In this document: positions 1 to 7,967 of the stretch, one piece after another | How the letters are laid out: each line of letters begins with the position of its first letter | Position numbering within the stretch: the first letter of the stretch is position 1 | Origin: Dryocola clanedunensis_A | GTDB taxonomy: Bacteria > Pseudomonadota > Gammaproteobacteria > Enterobacterales > Enterobacteriaceae | Assembly (NCBI GenBank): GCA_038405435.1 | Contig: JBBYHZ010000011.1 | Length of the DNA stretch: 64,000 bases | Direction: 5' to 3' (one strand) | Program-made: the position numbers and the translations under genes | Notes under the pieces: model-generated | The model's database searches: none | Seen by the model: only the letters and a program-made list of their open reading frames with translations | What the model was told of the DNA's origin: nothing

Positions 1-78
1 CGAACTCAGAAGTGAAACGCCGTAGCGCCGATGGTAGTGTGGGGTCTCCCCATGCGAGAGTAGGGAACTGCCAGGCTT
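1..78 (+). rRNA. rrf: 5S ribosomal RNA, 3' part (5' end outside window)
   Basis: The first 78 bases match the last two thirds of an enterobacterial 5S rRNA, from the CGAACTCAGAAGTGAAACGC motif to the closing-stem strand ending GGGAACTGCCAGGC. The gene is cut by the window edge. It is followed by a rho-independent terminator. In E. coli the yhdZ gene converges on the 5S end of rrnD, and the same arrangement is seen here, so this is probably the end of the rrnD-equivalent operon. Confidence 0.95.
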
Positions 79-90
79 CAAATAAAAGAA

Positions 91-115
91 GGCCATCCGC
101 AAGGATGGCCTTTTT
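91..115 (+). terminator. Terminator of the rRNA operon
   Basis: An 8-bp perfect stem (GGCCATCC / GGATGGCC) with a GCAA tetraloop is followed by TTTTT, 12 bases after the 5S end. This is a classic rho-independent terminator. Confidence 0.9.
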
Positions 116-141
116 GCTTTGGGAAAGGCACAACATTCCGG

Positions 142-167
142 CTAAAAAGGCCGCGAAAGCGGCCTTT
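142..167 (-). terminator. Terminator of the yhdWXYZ operon
   Basis: The inverted repeat AAAGGCCGC / GCGGCCTTT with a GAAA loop lies just past the yhdZ stop. Read on the minus strand it ends in a run of T, as expected for an intrinsic terminator of this operon. Confidence 0.8.
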
Positions 168-176
168 GCTTTGATA

Positions 177-935
177 TTAATGAATAACCTGAGACAGAAA
201 AGCGCGGGTTCGCTCAGATTTCGGATGAGCGAAGAACTCATCCGGCGCTGCCTGTTCCACTATCTCACCCCGATCCATAAAGATCACTCTATCCGCCACC
301 GTTCTGGCGAAGCCCATCTCATGGGTCACGCACAGCATTGTCATACCCGACTGCGCCAGGCCAATCATGGTATCCAGCACTTCCTTAACCATCTCCGGAT
401 CGAGTGCGGACGTTGGCTCATCAAACAGCATGATCTTCGGTTTCATGCATAACGAGCGTGCAATGGCCACGCGCTGCTGCTGGCCGCCGGAGATCTGCCC
501 TGGGAATTTATGTGCATGTTCGGCAATACGCACTCGTTCCAGATAGTGCATGCCCAGCGCCTCAGCCTCTTTCTTTGGCATCTTTTTGACCCAAATGGGG
601 GCCAAAGTACAGTTCTGCAAAACGGTAAGATGCGGGAACAGATTGAAGTGCTGGAAGACCATCCCTACCTCCGTTCTGACCTTTTCTATATTGCGCAGAT
701 CGTCATTCAGCTCCGTTCCGTCAACAACGATTCGCCCTTGCTGATGCTCTTCCAGATGGTTTATGCAGCGAATGGTCGTAGATTTCCCCGAGCCTGACGG
801 CCCGCAGAGAACGATTCTTTCGCCCTGCTTTACCTTCAGGTTGATATCCTTAAGCACGTGAAACTGTCCGTACCACTTGTTCACATTTTCCAGCATGATC
901 ATCGCGTCAGCGGGTTGCAGTGTAATTTGACTCAT
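177..935 (-). CDS. yhdZ: Polar/general L-amino acid ABC transporter, ATPase subunit (YhdZ/AapP)
   Basis: ATP-hydrolysing subunit that would power import of amino acids through the YhdX/YhdY permease pair at the inner face of the cytoplasmic membrane. The 252-residue product shows a Walker A motif GPSGSGKS at residues 45-52, the ABC signature SGGQQQR, Walker B with DEPTSALD, and the switch histidine in CVTHEMGFA. It is nearly identical to E. coli YhdZ. I chose the second ATG (935) because GGAG-type pairing (GAGG) lies 6 bases before it but abuts the upstream ATG at 941. It is the last gene of yhdWXYZ, 8 bases after yhdY, and is followed by a terminator. Substrate range is inferred from the AapJQMP family. 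Confidence 0.95.
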   Translation of the reverse strand: MSQITLQPADAMIMLENVNKWYGQFHVLKDINLKVKQGERIVLCGPSGSGKSTTIRCINHLEEHQQGRIVVDGTELNDDLRNIEKVRTEVGMVFQHFNLFPHLTVLQNCTLAPIWVKKMPKKEAEALGMHYLERVRIAEHAHKFPGQISGGQQQRVAIARSLCMKPKIMLFDEPTSALDPEMVKEVLDTMIGLAQSGMTMLCVTHEMGFARTVADRVIFMDRGEIVEQAAPDEFFAHPKSERTRAFLSQVIH

Positions 936-943
936 ATTCATCC

Positions 944-2044
944 TCAGTGCGGTGCCCGCCCGGTGTTAAAGCGCTTTTCCAGATGCTGGCTGTAGCGCGA
1001 CATACTGAAACAGAAAGCCCAGTAGATCAGGGCTGCAAAAACATAGCCTTCCGTAGACATCCCCAGCCATGCGGGATCTACCGTGGCCTGCTGCACGCTG
1101 CTGAACAGATCGAACAGGCCGATGATGATCACCAGACTGGTGTCCTTGAACAGGGCGATGATGGTGTTCACAAGGCCCGGGATCACCATCTTCAGTGCCT
1201 GAGGCAAAATCACCAGCCCCTGAGTTTTCCAGTAGCCTAAAGCTAAAGACTCCGCCGCTTCGTATTGCCCTTTTGGCAGTGCCTGTAGCCCACCGCGCAC
1301 AACCTCTGCGACATAGGCTGACTGAAACAGGATCACCCCTACCAGCGCACGTATTAGCTTATCGATGCTTGTTCCTTCCGCCAGAAACAGCGGCAGCATG
1401 ACCGATGACATAAACAGGACCGTAATCAGCGGAACGCCGCGCCAGAACTCAATAAACACGACGGAAAGGATCCTTACCACCGGCATCGTTGAACGTCGTC
1501 CAAGCGCCAGTAAGATCCCCAGCGGTAATGCTCCTGCAATCCCGACGGAGGCAATGATCAGCGTTAATGTCAGTCCGCCCCACTGGCGAGTCTCCACTCG
1601 TTCCAGACCGAGAAAGCCGCCGTAGAGCAAGATCCACACAACCAGCGGGTAGATAACGGCCCACGCAGCGATATAGCGACCGCGGCGCGGCATGGCGCTC
1701 CAGAACATAGGCGCGACAGACACCAGACCGATGATTAATGCGAGGTTGATGCGCCAGCGCTGATCGTGGGGATAAAGCCCATACATGAATTGCCCAAAGC
1801 GGGCGTGAATGAAGACCCAGCAGGCACCTTCTTTGGTGCAGTCGGCTCGTGTTTCACCTATCCAGTTCGCCTGGAAGATTGTCCAGTTCAGCAGCGGCGG
1901 GATCAGTTCCCACATCATCCAGATACAGAACAGCGTTAGCAGGCTGTTGGTCCAGCTGGAGAACAGGTTTTTGCGGGTCCACTGTATCGCGCCCGAACGA
2001 ACGATCTTTGGTGGCGCCTGATGGGAGATTAATGCTTTCGTCAT
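944..2044 (-). CDS. yhdY: Amino acid ABC transporter permease YhdY (AapM-like)
   Basis: Inner-membrane permease of the YhdWXYZ importer. The roughly 366-residue protein has several hydrophobic spans and the HisM/GlnP-type binding-protein-dependent transport domain in its C-terminal half. The EAA loop, which docks the ATPase, is visible as QYEAAESLALGYWKTQGLVILPQA. The N-terminal 140 residues hold a Cys-containing periplasmic segment typical of AapM. An ATG at 2047 is in frame one codon upstream; I prefer 2044 because the AAGGA ribosome site is better spaced and E. coli YhdY begins MTK. The pair YhdX/YhdY would form a heterodimeric channel. Confidence 0.93.
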   Translation of the reverse strand: MTKALISHQAPPKIVRSGAIQWTRKNLFSSWTNSLLTLFCIWMMWELIPPLLNWTIFQANWIGETRADCTKEGACWVFIHARFGQFMYGLYPHDQRWRINLALIIGLVSVAPMFWSAMPRRGRYIAAWAVIYPLVVWILLYGGFLGLERVETRQWGGLTLTLIIASVGIAGALPLGILLALGRRSTMPVVRILSVVFIEFWRGVPLITVLFMSSVMLPLFLAEGTSIDKLIRALVGVILFQSAYVAEVVRGGLQALPKGQYEAAESLALGYWKTQGLVILPQALKMVIPGLVNTIIALFKDTSLVIIIGLFDLFSSVQQATVDPAWLGMSTEGYVFAALIYWAFCFSMSRYSQHLEKRFNTGRAPH

Positions 2045-2053
2045 CATGGTTCC

Positions 2054-3235
2054 TTAGCGTTCAACCAGGGCTATGCGGCGGTTGTAGATATTCATCAGCA
2101 GGGAGATAGTCAGGCTGATAATCAGGTAGACCGACATCGTAATGGCGATGGTTTCGATGGCCTGTCCGGTCTGGTTGAGCACCGACCCGGCAAACAGCGA
2201 CACCATATCCGGGTAGCCGATGGCGGCCGCCAGCGAGGAGTTCTTGACGATGTTGAGATACTGGCTGGTTAACGGTGGGATAATGACCCGCATCGCCTGT
2301 GGAATGATGACCTGGCGCAGCGTGACCTGATTCGGCAGCGCAAGCGAACGTGCAGCCTCGTGCTGGCCGTACGGCACCGACTGAATACCCGAGCGGATGA
2401 TCTCGGCGATAAACGCGGAGGTATAAACCGACAGCGCCAGCGTCAGTGCAGCTAGCTCCGGGATCAGCACCATCCCACCACGGAAGTTAAAACCACGCAG
2501 GGCTGGAACATCCCAGTGCAGAGCCGCGCCGAAGCCCCACTGTGCGAGCATGGGTAAGACTATCAGTAGCGCAAGCGCAACGGGCCAGGTACGGCGAAGC
2601 TGGCCGGTTTTAACCTGATGCATCTTATTGAAGCGATAAAGCCCGGCGGACACAACCAGCGCGGCAATGATGGCTACGACAAAAGCGATGGCACCTTCGC
2701 CCATTTGCGGGGAAGGGATATACAGCCCGCGATTGCTGAGAAACAGCAGATCGAAGGCGCTGACGGCCTGGCGCGGCCCGGGCAGATTACGCAGCACGGC
2801 AAAGTACCAGAAGAAGATTTGCAGCAGCGGCGGAATATTACGGAACGTCTCAATATAGAGGGTAGAGAGTTTGCGCAGCAGCCAGTTTTCCGACAGGCGC
2901 GCAAGGCCCAGGAAAAAGCCAATAAATGATGCAAACACAATACACAGCGCGGAAACCAGCAGGGTATTCAGTAGCCCGACCACGAACACCCGGCCATAGG
3001 TATCGCCCTGCTCATAGTCGATAAGATGCTGGACGATGCCAAAACCGGCGGCCCGGTCGAGAAACGCAAAGCCTGAGGTGATGCCACGATTATTAAGGTT
3101 GGTGACGGTGTTATGTATCAGGTAAACCGCGATGCCAACGACAATGGCGACCGCGATAATCTGAAACAGCCAGGCACGAACCGCGGGATTAGAGAAGGAG
3201 AAGTCTCCTTTTACGGCTGGGCGGCGATGGAGCAT
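2054..3235 (-). CDS. yhdX: Amino acid ABC transporter permease YhdX (AapQ-like)
   Basis: Second permease of the YhdWXYZ importer, 393 residues, matching E. coli YhdX over its full length. It has an N-terminal membrane span, a characteristic long insertion in the middle, and the EAA loop QHEAARSLALPNQVTLRQVIIPQA near the C-terminus. The ATG at 3235 has GAGG seven bases upstream; the in-frame TTG at 3241 is less likely. It lies 9 bases upstream of yhdY and 70 bases downstream of yhdW, a gap that holds a stem-loop. This split, with the binding protein first and more highly expressed, is common in ABC importer operons. Confidence 0.93.
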   Translation of the reverse strand: MLHRRPAVKGDFSFSNPAVRAWLFQIIAVAIVVGIAVYLIHNTVTNLNNRGITSGFAFLDRAAGFGIVQHLIDYEQGDTYGRVFVVGLLNTLLVSALCIVFASFIGFFLGLARLSENWLLRKLSTLYIETFRNIPPLLQIFFWYFAVLRNLPGPRQAVSAFDLLFLSNRGLYIPSPQMGEGAIAFVVAIIAALVVSAGLYRFNKMHQVKTGQLRRTWPVALALLIVLPMLAQWGFGAALHWDVPALRGFNFRGGMVLIPELAALTLALSVYTSAFIAEIIRSGIQSVPYGQHEAARSLALPNQVTLRQVIIPQAMRVIIPPLTSQYLNIVKNSSLAAAIGYPDMVSLFAGSVLNQTGQAIETIAITMSVYLIISLTISLLMNIYNRRIALVER

Positions 3236-3267
3236 AAGCAAACCTCAGTAACATAAAATCTGACTCT

Positions 3268-3289
3268 GGGCGCTACCTGCGCAGCGCCC
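3268..3289 (-). other. Intercistronic stem-loop between yhdW and yhdX
   Basis: Perfect inverted repeat GGGCGCT / AGCGCCC with an 8-base loop and no T-run behind it on the minus strand. By position it probably stabilises the 3' end of the yhdW message or partly attenuates transcription, giving excess binding protein over permease. That role is inferred. Confidence 0.55.
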
Positions 3290-3305
3290 GTTTCTGACGT
3301 TTCGC

Positions 3306-4331
3306 TTAGCGAACTGGCGGAGCGTACTGAATACCACCTTTGTTCCACAGGTTGTTCTGACCGCGTTTAATTTTCAGCGGGCTTTCCGCGCCGACGTTGT
3401 GGTCGAAGATTTCAGCGTAGTTACCGACCTGCTTAACGATGTTATAAGCCCATTTATTATCGAGCTTCAGGTCTTTCCCGAAGTCACCCTCTTTACCTAA
3501 CAGATGAGCCATATCCGGCGTGGTTGGGTTAGCGGCCATCTGGTCGACGTTTTTGGAGTCGACGCCCATCTCTTCGGCGTTCAGCATGGCGAACAGCGTC
3601 CAGCGCACGATGGCGAACCACTCTTCATCACCGCGGCGCACTACCGGGCCCAGCGGTTCCTTAGAGATAACTTCTGGCAGGACAATCCATTCAGCCGGAT
3701 TGCTCAGCTTGATGCGCAGTGCGTACAGCTGGGACTGGTCAGACGCGAGCGTGTCGCAGCGGCCGGACTCCAGCGCTTTCGCAGATTCATCGGAACGGTC
3801 GAAGGTCACCGGGGTGTACTTCATGTTGTTCGCTTTAAAGTAGTCGGCGACGTTCAGCTCGGTATCCGTACCGGCCTGGATGCAGACCGTGGCGCCGTCC
3901 AGCTCTTTAGCACTCTTCAGGCCCGCTTTATTGTGGGTCAGGAAGCCAATGCCGTCGTAATAGGTCACGCCGGTAAAGATCATGCCCATGCCGCCATCGC
4001 GGGATGAGGTCCAGGTGGTGTTACGTGAAAGAATGTCGACTTCGCCAGATTGCAGCGCCGTGAAGCGTTCTTTGGCGGTCAGCGGCGTGTATTTAACTTT
4101 CGAGGCATCTCCAAATACCGCAGCGGCAACGCCGCGGCAAACGTCCACATCAATACCGGAAAATTTACCGCTCGCATCGGCATAAGAAAAACCAGGCAAA
4201 CCGTCACTAATTCCGCATTGCACAAAGCCTTTCTTTTTTACTGCATCAAGCGAGGTCCCGGCATGAGCCTGACCCGCAACCGCTAACAAGGATCCGGCTG
4301 CGACCAGCGTGGCGAGTATCATCTTTTTCAT
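3306..4331 (-). CDS. yhdW: Periplasmic amino acid-binding protein YhdW (AapJ-like)
   Basis: Solute-binding protein that would deliver L-amino acids to YhdXY. The 341-residue precursor starts with a standard Sec signal peptide (MKK, hydrophobic core, AHA|GT, cleavage near residue 24). The mature part has the bacterial SBP family 3 fold, with GFSYADASGKFSGIDVDVCRG near the start, as in polar amino acid binding proteins. The gene is intact here; the K-12 copy is usually annotated as disrupted, so this locus should encode a working importer. It is the first gene of the operon, and a sigma-54 promoter lies about 90 bases upstream. Confidence 0.94.
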   Translation of the reverse strand: MKKMILATLVAAGSLLAVAGQAHAGTSLDAVKKKGFVQCGISDGLPGFSYADASGKFSGIDVDVCRGVAAAVFGDASKVKYTPLTAKERFTALQSGEVDILSRNTTWTSSRDGGMGMIFTGVTYYDGIGFLTHNKAGLKSAKELDGATVCIQAGTDTELNVADYFKANNMKYTPVTFDRSDESAKALESGRCDTLASDQSQLYALRIKLSNPAEWIVLPEVISKEPLGPVVRRGDEEWFAIVRWTLFAMLNAEEMGVDSKNVDQMAANPTTPDMAHLLGKEGDFGKDLKLDNKWAYNIVKQVGNYAEIFDHNVGAESPLKIKRGQNNLWNKGGIQYAPPVR

Positions 4332-4420
4332 AATGCATCCTGTGTGGCGAAATTATCGTTATATTTTGTGGCGTCCCGGAGGCGCCGTTACCTGTCTGTG
4401 GCATCAGCCAGTCTGGGTAA

Positions 4421-4436
4421 AGCAAAGGTAATGCCA
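4421..4436 (-). promoter_or_regulatory. Sigma-54 promoter of yhdWXYZ
   Basis: The minus strand reads TGGCATTACCTTTGCT. The invariant GG (-24) and GC (-12) are separated by exactly 10 bases, and 9 to 10 of the 11 consensus positions of TGGCAC-N5-TTGCA fit. The predicted start is near 4410, leaving an 80-base leader. Nitrogen limitation control of the yhd transporter through NtrC is known in E. coli, and rpoN itself lies in this window. Confidence 0.75.
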
Positions 4437-4509
4437 GGTTTGCGCTCGGCAATATGCGTGTACGGCCGCGCGCAGTAAGCTGAGTGTAGACAGGAAAAGG
4501 AGCGCTCAA

Positions 4510-4526
4510 CGCCCCGTCGCGGTGCA
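4510..4526 (-). promoter_or_regulatory. Candidate NtrC-binding site upstream of yhdW
   Basis: The minus strand reads TGCACCGCGACGGGGCG, one perfect half of the NtrC consensus TGCACC-N5-GGTGCA and one 4/6 half. Its centre is about 108 bases upstream of the predicted start site, a normal distance for an NtrC enhancer. A further weaker half-site, GCGCACC, lies near 4654. Confidence 0.5.
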
Positions 4527-4782
4527 AAACTGAAACCTGCGCCACATTTCAGAGCAAAATAGTTTCAGGATTTGATCGTGCGGAAAGAACTAATTTCAGG
4601 CGTTAATAGTAGCAATGATAGGGTTCGTGCGGAGTTGTGAGAATTATCACGCGGTGCGCTGCAAATGAATGTAGCAGCCACGTTTTGAGTGATTTGTTTC
4701 ACGTTTGCCGGGAGAGAGACGTTCCGGGGCGAGGCTTAAAATTTACATGTCCCCAACTGGCTGCACTTTAAGAATGCAGAGC
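4527..4782. other. Non-coding stretch upstream of the yhdW enhancer
   Basis: Between the NtrC-like site and the yhdV terminator I see no convincing gene. A reading frame overlaps the start of yhdW but has no homology I recognise and is probably spurious. The AT-rich patches could hold an IHF site that bends DNA between the enhancer and the sigma-54 promoter, but none is clear by eye. Confidence 0.4.
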
Positions 4783-4810
4783 AAAAAAAAGCGCGAGTTA
4801 GACTCGCGCT
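4783..4810 (-). terminator. Terminator downstream of yhdV
   Basis: A 9-bp perfect stem AGCGCGAGT / ACTCGCGCT with a 3-base loop is followed on the minus strand by eight T. A second inverted repeat (ATGAAGCCTT at 4821, AAGGCTTCAT at 4858) lies between it and the yhdV stop codon, giving the transcript a structured 3' untranslated region. Confidence 0.88.
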
Positions 4811-4881
4811 CAGATTGCTGATGAAGCCTTTTCACAGTAAATGTCATCCGACCTGCGAAGGCTTCATAAAATCGTTTACGG

Positions 4882-5103
4882 CTATTTGGTCAGGGCAACG
4901 ATGCCCAGGGTCAAACCTGCCAGGGCCGCTGCGCCTCCGGCAATGGCGCCTGCCGTTTCCCAGTTATCCTGGGTTGTCCCTTTCATGCAGGTATTGGTGT
5001 GCACCAGACGGCCCTGGTCATCATAGACCGGCACGCAGGGGGAGTTAGTCGCACAACCAGCCAGAAGTGTCGAGAGCAGCGCTGCCGCGATTAGCTTTTT
5101 CAT
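4882..5103 (-). CDS. yhdV: Small outer-membrane-type lipoprotein YhdV
   Basis: A 73-residue lipoprotein of unknown function. The start at 5103 gives a classical signal, MKKLIAAALLSTLLAGC, with a lipobox LAGC so that Cys17 would be lipidated. The mature part has two further Cys residues (PCVPVYDD and NTCMKG), then a glycine-alanine-rich hydrophobic tail that resembles a glycine-zipper segment. A longer frame from 5166 would destroy the signal peptide. GAGG lies 9 bases before the chosen ATG. In E. coli yhdV follows acrEF; those genes are absent here and yhdV stands alone with its own terminator. Confidence 0.88.
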   Translation of the reverse strand: MKKLIAAALLSTLLAGCATNSPCVPVYDDQGRLVHTNTCMKGTTQDNWETAGAIAGGAAALAGLTLGIVALTK

Positions 5104-5336
5104 TTTCAACCTCATTGATACCAATCCGAAGCAGGGAGAACTCTCGATGGTGCGAAGTGTTCGCACTGTGTCCTCACAAAGTCCACCTCGGTGTGAATGT
5201 GCTTATTTTATCACCGCCATTACGCCGTACGCAGAGGGCAATAATTGCAATTCATGTGCTGTGTAAACAAAGTGGAGGTAAAGCCGCAGGGCGGGAAAAT
5301 TATGGAGAGAAAAAGGAGGGCGGCAGGATTTAAACA

Positions 5337-5372
5337 ATAAAAAAGGCGCATCCCCATGCCGAGTAGCGCCTT
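5337..5372 (-). terminator. Terminator of dusB-fis
   Basis: Stem AAGGCGC / GCGCCTT with a 16-base loop, followed on the minus strand by a T-rich run. It lies 25 bases past the fis stop codon. Confidence 0.75.
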
Positions 5373-5397
5373 CTTAAACAACACTAACTGACTAGTA

Positions 5398-5694
5398 TCA
5401 GTTCATGCCGTATTTTTTCAATTTTTTGCGCAGCGTACCACGGTTGATGCCCATCATCAGGGCAGCGCGGGTCTGGTTGCCACGGGTGTATTGCATCACC
5501 ATGTCCAACAATGGTTGCTCTACTTCAGCCAGTACCAGCTCATACAGATCGTTTACATCTTGACCATTCAGTTGAGCAAAATAGTTCTTCAGTGCCTGTT
5601 TCACGGAGTCACGCAGGGGTTTTTGGGTAACCTGATCCTGAGAGTTAACGGTAGAAACGGTCAGTACGTCAGAATTTACGCGTTGTTCGAACAT
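5398..5694 (-). CDS. fis: Nucleoid-associated DNA-binding protein Fis
   Basis: Fis bends DNA, activates rRNA and tRNA promoters in rapid growth, and assists site-specific recombination and replication initiation. The 98-residue sequence appears identical to E. coli Fis: the N-terminal mobile beta-hairpin, two dimerisation helices, and the C-terminal helix-turn-helix ([26 protein letters not shown]). It lies 24 bases after dusB in the same transcript, as in other enterics, so growth-rate and stringent control act at the dusB promoter. The frame is complete and well flanked by a terminator. Confidence 0.98.
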
Positions 5695-5718
5695 AGTTCT
5701 GTCAGCTCTTTATTTCTA

Positions 5719-6684
5719 TTACGCAAAATTTTCGAAGTATGCCTCCAACGCCGCAAGCTGTTCGCCTGCATCTTCAATGGCGTTGAATGTGCGCCGAAAC
5801 TGGTCATCTGGAGCGTGTTCCTGGAGATACCAGGATACGTGTTTGCGCGCAATTCGGTATCCCTTAACATGACCATAAAAGTCATGAAGTTCCCGAATAT
5901 GTGCACAAAGTAAGCGCTTTACCTCTGCCAGAGGCAGGGGAGCAAGCAACTCTCCAGTGTCCAGATAGTGCTGGATTTCCCGAAAGATCCAGGGTCTTCC
6001 CTGAGCTGCACGTCCTATCATCAGAGCATCTGCCCCTGTATAGTCGAGCACAGCTCTGGCTTTAAGCGGGTCAGTAATGTCACCATTCGCGATAATCGGA
6101 ATGGAAACTTTCTGCTTAACTGCCCGAATGCTGTCGTACTCAGCGTCTCCCTGGAATAAACAGGCGCGGGTGCGTCCATGAATTGTCAGGGCCTGAATGC
6201 CACAGTCTTCAGCCAGTTGGGCAATCTCTACACAGTTACGGTGCGCCGTATCCCAGCCGGTGCGAATCTTTAAGGTCACAGGAACATCCACTGCCTTCAC
6301 CACCGTCGTCACGATAGACTTCACCAGACTCGGATACTGCAGCAGCGCTGAACCTGCCAGCTTGCGATTCACCTTTTTGGCCGGGCATCCCATATTGATA
6401 TCAATAATCTGGGCGCCGTTTGCCACGTTAATACGTGCGGCTTCTGCCATCTCTTCAGGATCGCTGCCGGCAATTTGCACGGTGCGAATACCTGGTTCAT
6501 CCACATGCACCATCCGTAAACGGGATTTGTCGCTCGCCCAAACTTCAGGGTTGGAGGACATCATCTCGGAAACGGTTAAACCTGCTCCCATCTCGTAGCA
6601 CAGGGTCCTGAATGGTCTGTCGGTAATGCCAGCCATAGGTGCTGCGATAAGGCAATTTCTGAGCTGGTGGTGTCCGATGCGCAT
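5719..6684 (-). CDS. dusB: tRNA-dihydrouridine synthase B
   Basis: Flavoenzyme that reduces uridine to dihydrouridine in tRNA with NADPH. The 321-residue protein has the TIM-barrel Dus domain: N-terminal LIAAPMAGITDRPFR, the catalytic Cys in DINMGCPAKKVNRK, and the FMN phosphate site IIANGDITDP and ALMIGRAAQGRPWIF. A C-terminal helical domain follows. It is the promoter-proximal gene of dusB-fis. Length and sequence match E. coli DusB. Confidence 0.97.
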   Translation of the reverse strand: MRIGHHQLRNCLIAAPMAGITDRPFRTLCYEMGAGLTVSEMMSSNPEVWASDKSRLRMVHVDEPGIRTVQIAGSDPEEMAEAARINVANGAQIIDINMGCPAKKVNRKLAGSALLQYPSLVKSIVTTVVKAVDVPVTLKIRTGWDTAHRNCVEIAQLAEDCGIQALTIHGRTRACLFQGDAEYDSIRAVKQKVSIPIIANGDITDPLKARAVLDYTGADALMIGRAAQGRPWIFREIQHYLDTGELLAPLPLAEVKRLLCAHIRELHDFYGHVKGYRIARKHVSWYLQEHAPDDQFRRTFNAIEDAGEQLAALEAYFENFA

Positions 6685-6723
6685 GAGTTAAGAAATGACC
6701 ATACTGTACCTGCAAGGCGGCGT

Positions 6724-6752
6724 ATATTACGCATTTTTTACACGAGATGAAA
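6724..6752 (-). promoter_or_regulatory. dusB-fis promoter
   Basis: On the minus strand TTTCAT (-35, 6747-6752) and TAATAT (-10, 6724-6729) are 17 bases apart, followed by the GC-rich discriminator ACGCCGCC. This is the same arrangement as the stringently controlled E. coli fis promoter, which explains growth-rate control. Confidence 0.85.
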
Positions 6753-7060
6753 GGACAAACTTTGAGCAATCCGCTGTTGTAGATCAATGAATCATTAAGC
6801 TTCCGATAAACGAAATTTTAATTTATTTAAATATCATTGATTTAGCTGATATTGAATGATTTGTGCTCTTTTAAAATTAGCGAAAAAACAGCAGCGATTA
6901 ACCACTATTTAAAGCCTGTGAGCGAGATAAACTGCTGCATAAATAGGCTGTTTTAGTGCTTTTATGCGATGAAGGTCGCAATTTTGCGGGCTTTTAGTTC
7001 AGGATTTTGCCCCGTGAACCGCAGATGAAATACGGGGCACGGGCCCCGCTAAGCGATTAA
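6753..7060. other. AT-rich intergenic region upstream of the dusB-fis promoter
   Basis: About 300 bases without a gene. The half next to dusB is very AT-rich with phased A/T tracts (6808-6890), fitting the upstream Fis- and IHF-bound region known in E. coli. The other half, near the carbonic anhydrase stop, has short GC-rich inverted repeats (CCCCGT / ACGGGG at 7010-7037 and GGGGC / GCCCC at 7034-7047) that may end the carbonic anhydrase message but lack a T-run. Confidence 0.5.
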
Positions 7061-7801
7061 TTATTCAACAATTACCCGACCGTGCAGCGGCTGTACCGGT
7101 CGGTTATTGTCATGATGCATAACATCCGTGAATTGTTTGAGCTGCTGTGCCGACAGGGTGACGGGATGCTTCATCACCAGCCAGCGGACCCCTTCAGAAC
7201 AAGGCGGCGTCGTTAGCGAGCCGCTGAAGCGATAGTGGGTCAAATCAGCGGGCAGCAGCTTATTCACATCAATTTTCTGCTTTAATGCGGAAGACTCTTC
7301 TGCCTTCGCAGGCATGGCCTGCCAAAGCTTCGCCAGCTCTTCGTTTGCGGCACCGGTTTCAAACATCACCGCCACGACGGCTATTTCACCGTCGGCATTC
7401 TTATGCACCATATGCATTTCCATCGCGTAGTGCTTCCCGTGCAGCGTGTTTTCGCTCGGAGCGTGGAAGTGTACCTGCTGTAACTGGAAGGCAACATCGT
7501 CAATTGTGACGATATCCTTCGCCTTCTCAGCAAACCCCGCCTGGATGGTATGGCCGTTATTAATGATGCTAATCGGCGAGTCGGCGTAGGCTGTGTTTAA
7601 CGGGCGAAGATGGGCCTGCATGGCCTTATTAATATCGATGGGTGACTGATTCATACCCTGTCGGCAAAGCTGGTTGTTCGCGTCAATTTCGCTCCAGTGC
7701 TCCGGAGAATCCTTGCCCTCATAGCTCCAGTGCGAAGCCATGGCAAACGCTGGCAGCATGCCCGTAATAAGAAGTGCAGCGACTCGTAACTGTGTTTTCA
7801 T
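7061..7801 (-). CDS. cah: Periplasmic alpha-type carbonic anhydrase
   Basis: Zinc enzyme for reversible hydration of CO2, here exported. The 246-residue precursor has a Sec signal peptide (cleavage near AMA|SH, residue 22). All alpha-class features are present: zinc ligands His111, His113 and His130 (VHFHAPSE and MHMVH), the proton shuttle in NNGHT (His84), the threonine gate in LTTPPCSEG, and a disulfide pair Cys46 with the Cys of TTPPC. Spacing of 17 residues between the second and third ligands is typical of bacterial alpha enzymes. E. coli K-12 has no gene here, so this is an accessory or ancestral gene between dusB and prmA. It appears monocistronic. Confidence 0.92.
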   Translation of the reverse strand: MKTQLRVAALLITGMLPAFAMASHWSYEGKDSPEHWSEIDANNQLCRQGMNQSPIDINKAMQAHLRPLNTAYADSPISIINNGHTIQAGFAEKAKDIVTIDDVAFQLQQVHFHAPSENTLHGKHYAMEMHMVHKNADGEIAVVAVMFETGAANEELAKLWQAMPAKAEESSALKQKIDVNKLLPADLTHYRFSGSLTTPPCSEGVRWLVMKHPVTLSAQQLKQFTDVMHHDNNRPVQPLHGRVIVE

Positions 7802-7838
7802 AGATTCATTCCCTGATTGGACTTATGTTTTTGTATGT

Positions 7839-7857
7839 TTTAATTCAATGAATTAAA
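7839..7857. promoter_or_regulatory. Perfect palindrome upstream of carbonic anhydrase gene
   Basis: TTTAATTCA-A-TGAATTAAA is a perfect 9-1-9 inverted repeat 38 bases before the carbonic anhydrase start codon. Its size, symmetry and AT-richness suit an operator for a dimeric regulator. The regulator is unknown. Confidence 0.45.
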
Positions 7858-7928
7858 GCGATTAATTATAAATCCAGACGCGGCGGGAAGCAGGGGCGAA
7901 AGATGGCGAGGGAAAAGATTCGGAATAT

Positions 7929-7954
7929 GCAGCGCGGCCGGACAGCCACGCTGC
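7929..7954 (-). terminator. Possible terminator of the panF-prmA transcript
   Basis: Stem GCAGCG / CGCTGC extended by GGC / GCC, 14 bases past the prmA stop. The T-run after it on the minus strand is weak and delayed, so termination is only plausible. Confidence 0.4.
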
Positions 7955-7967
7955 AATAAGATTTAAA

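Noticed and set aside
4246..4545. Frame of 99 codons upstream of and overlapping yhdW
   Set aside because: It covers the sigma-54 promoter, overlaps the yhdW signal peptide in another frame, and has no homology.
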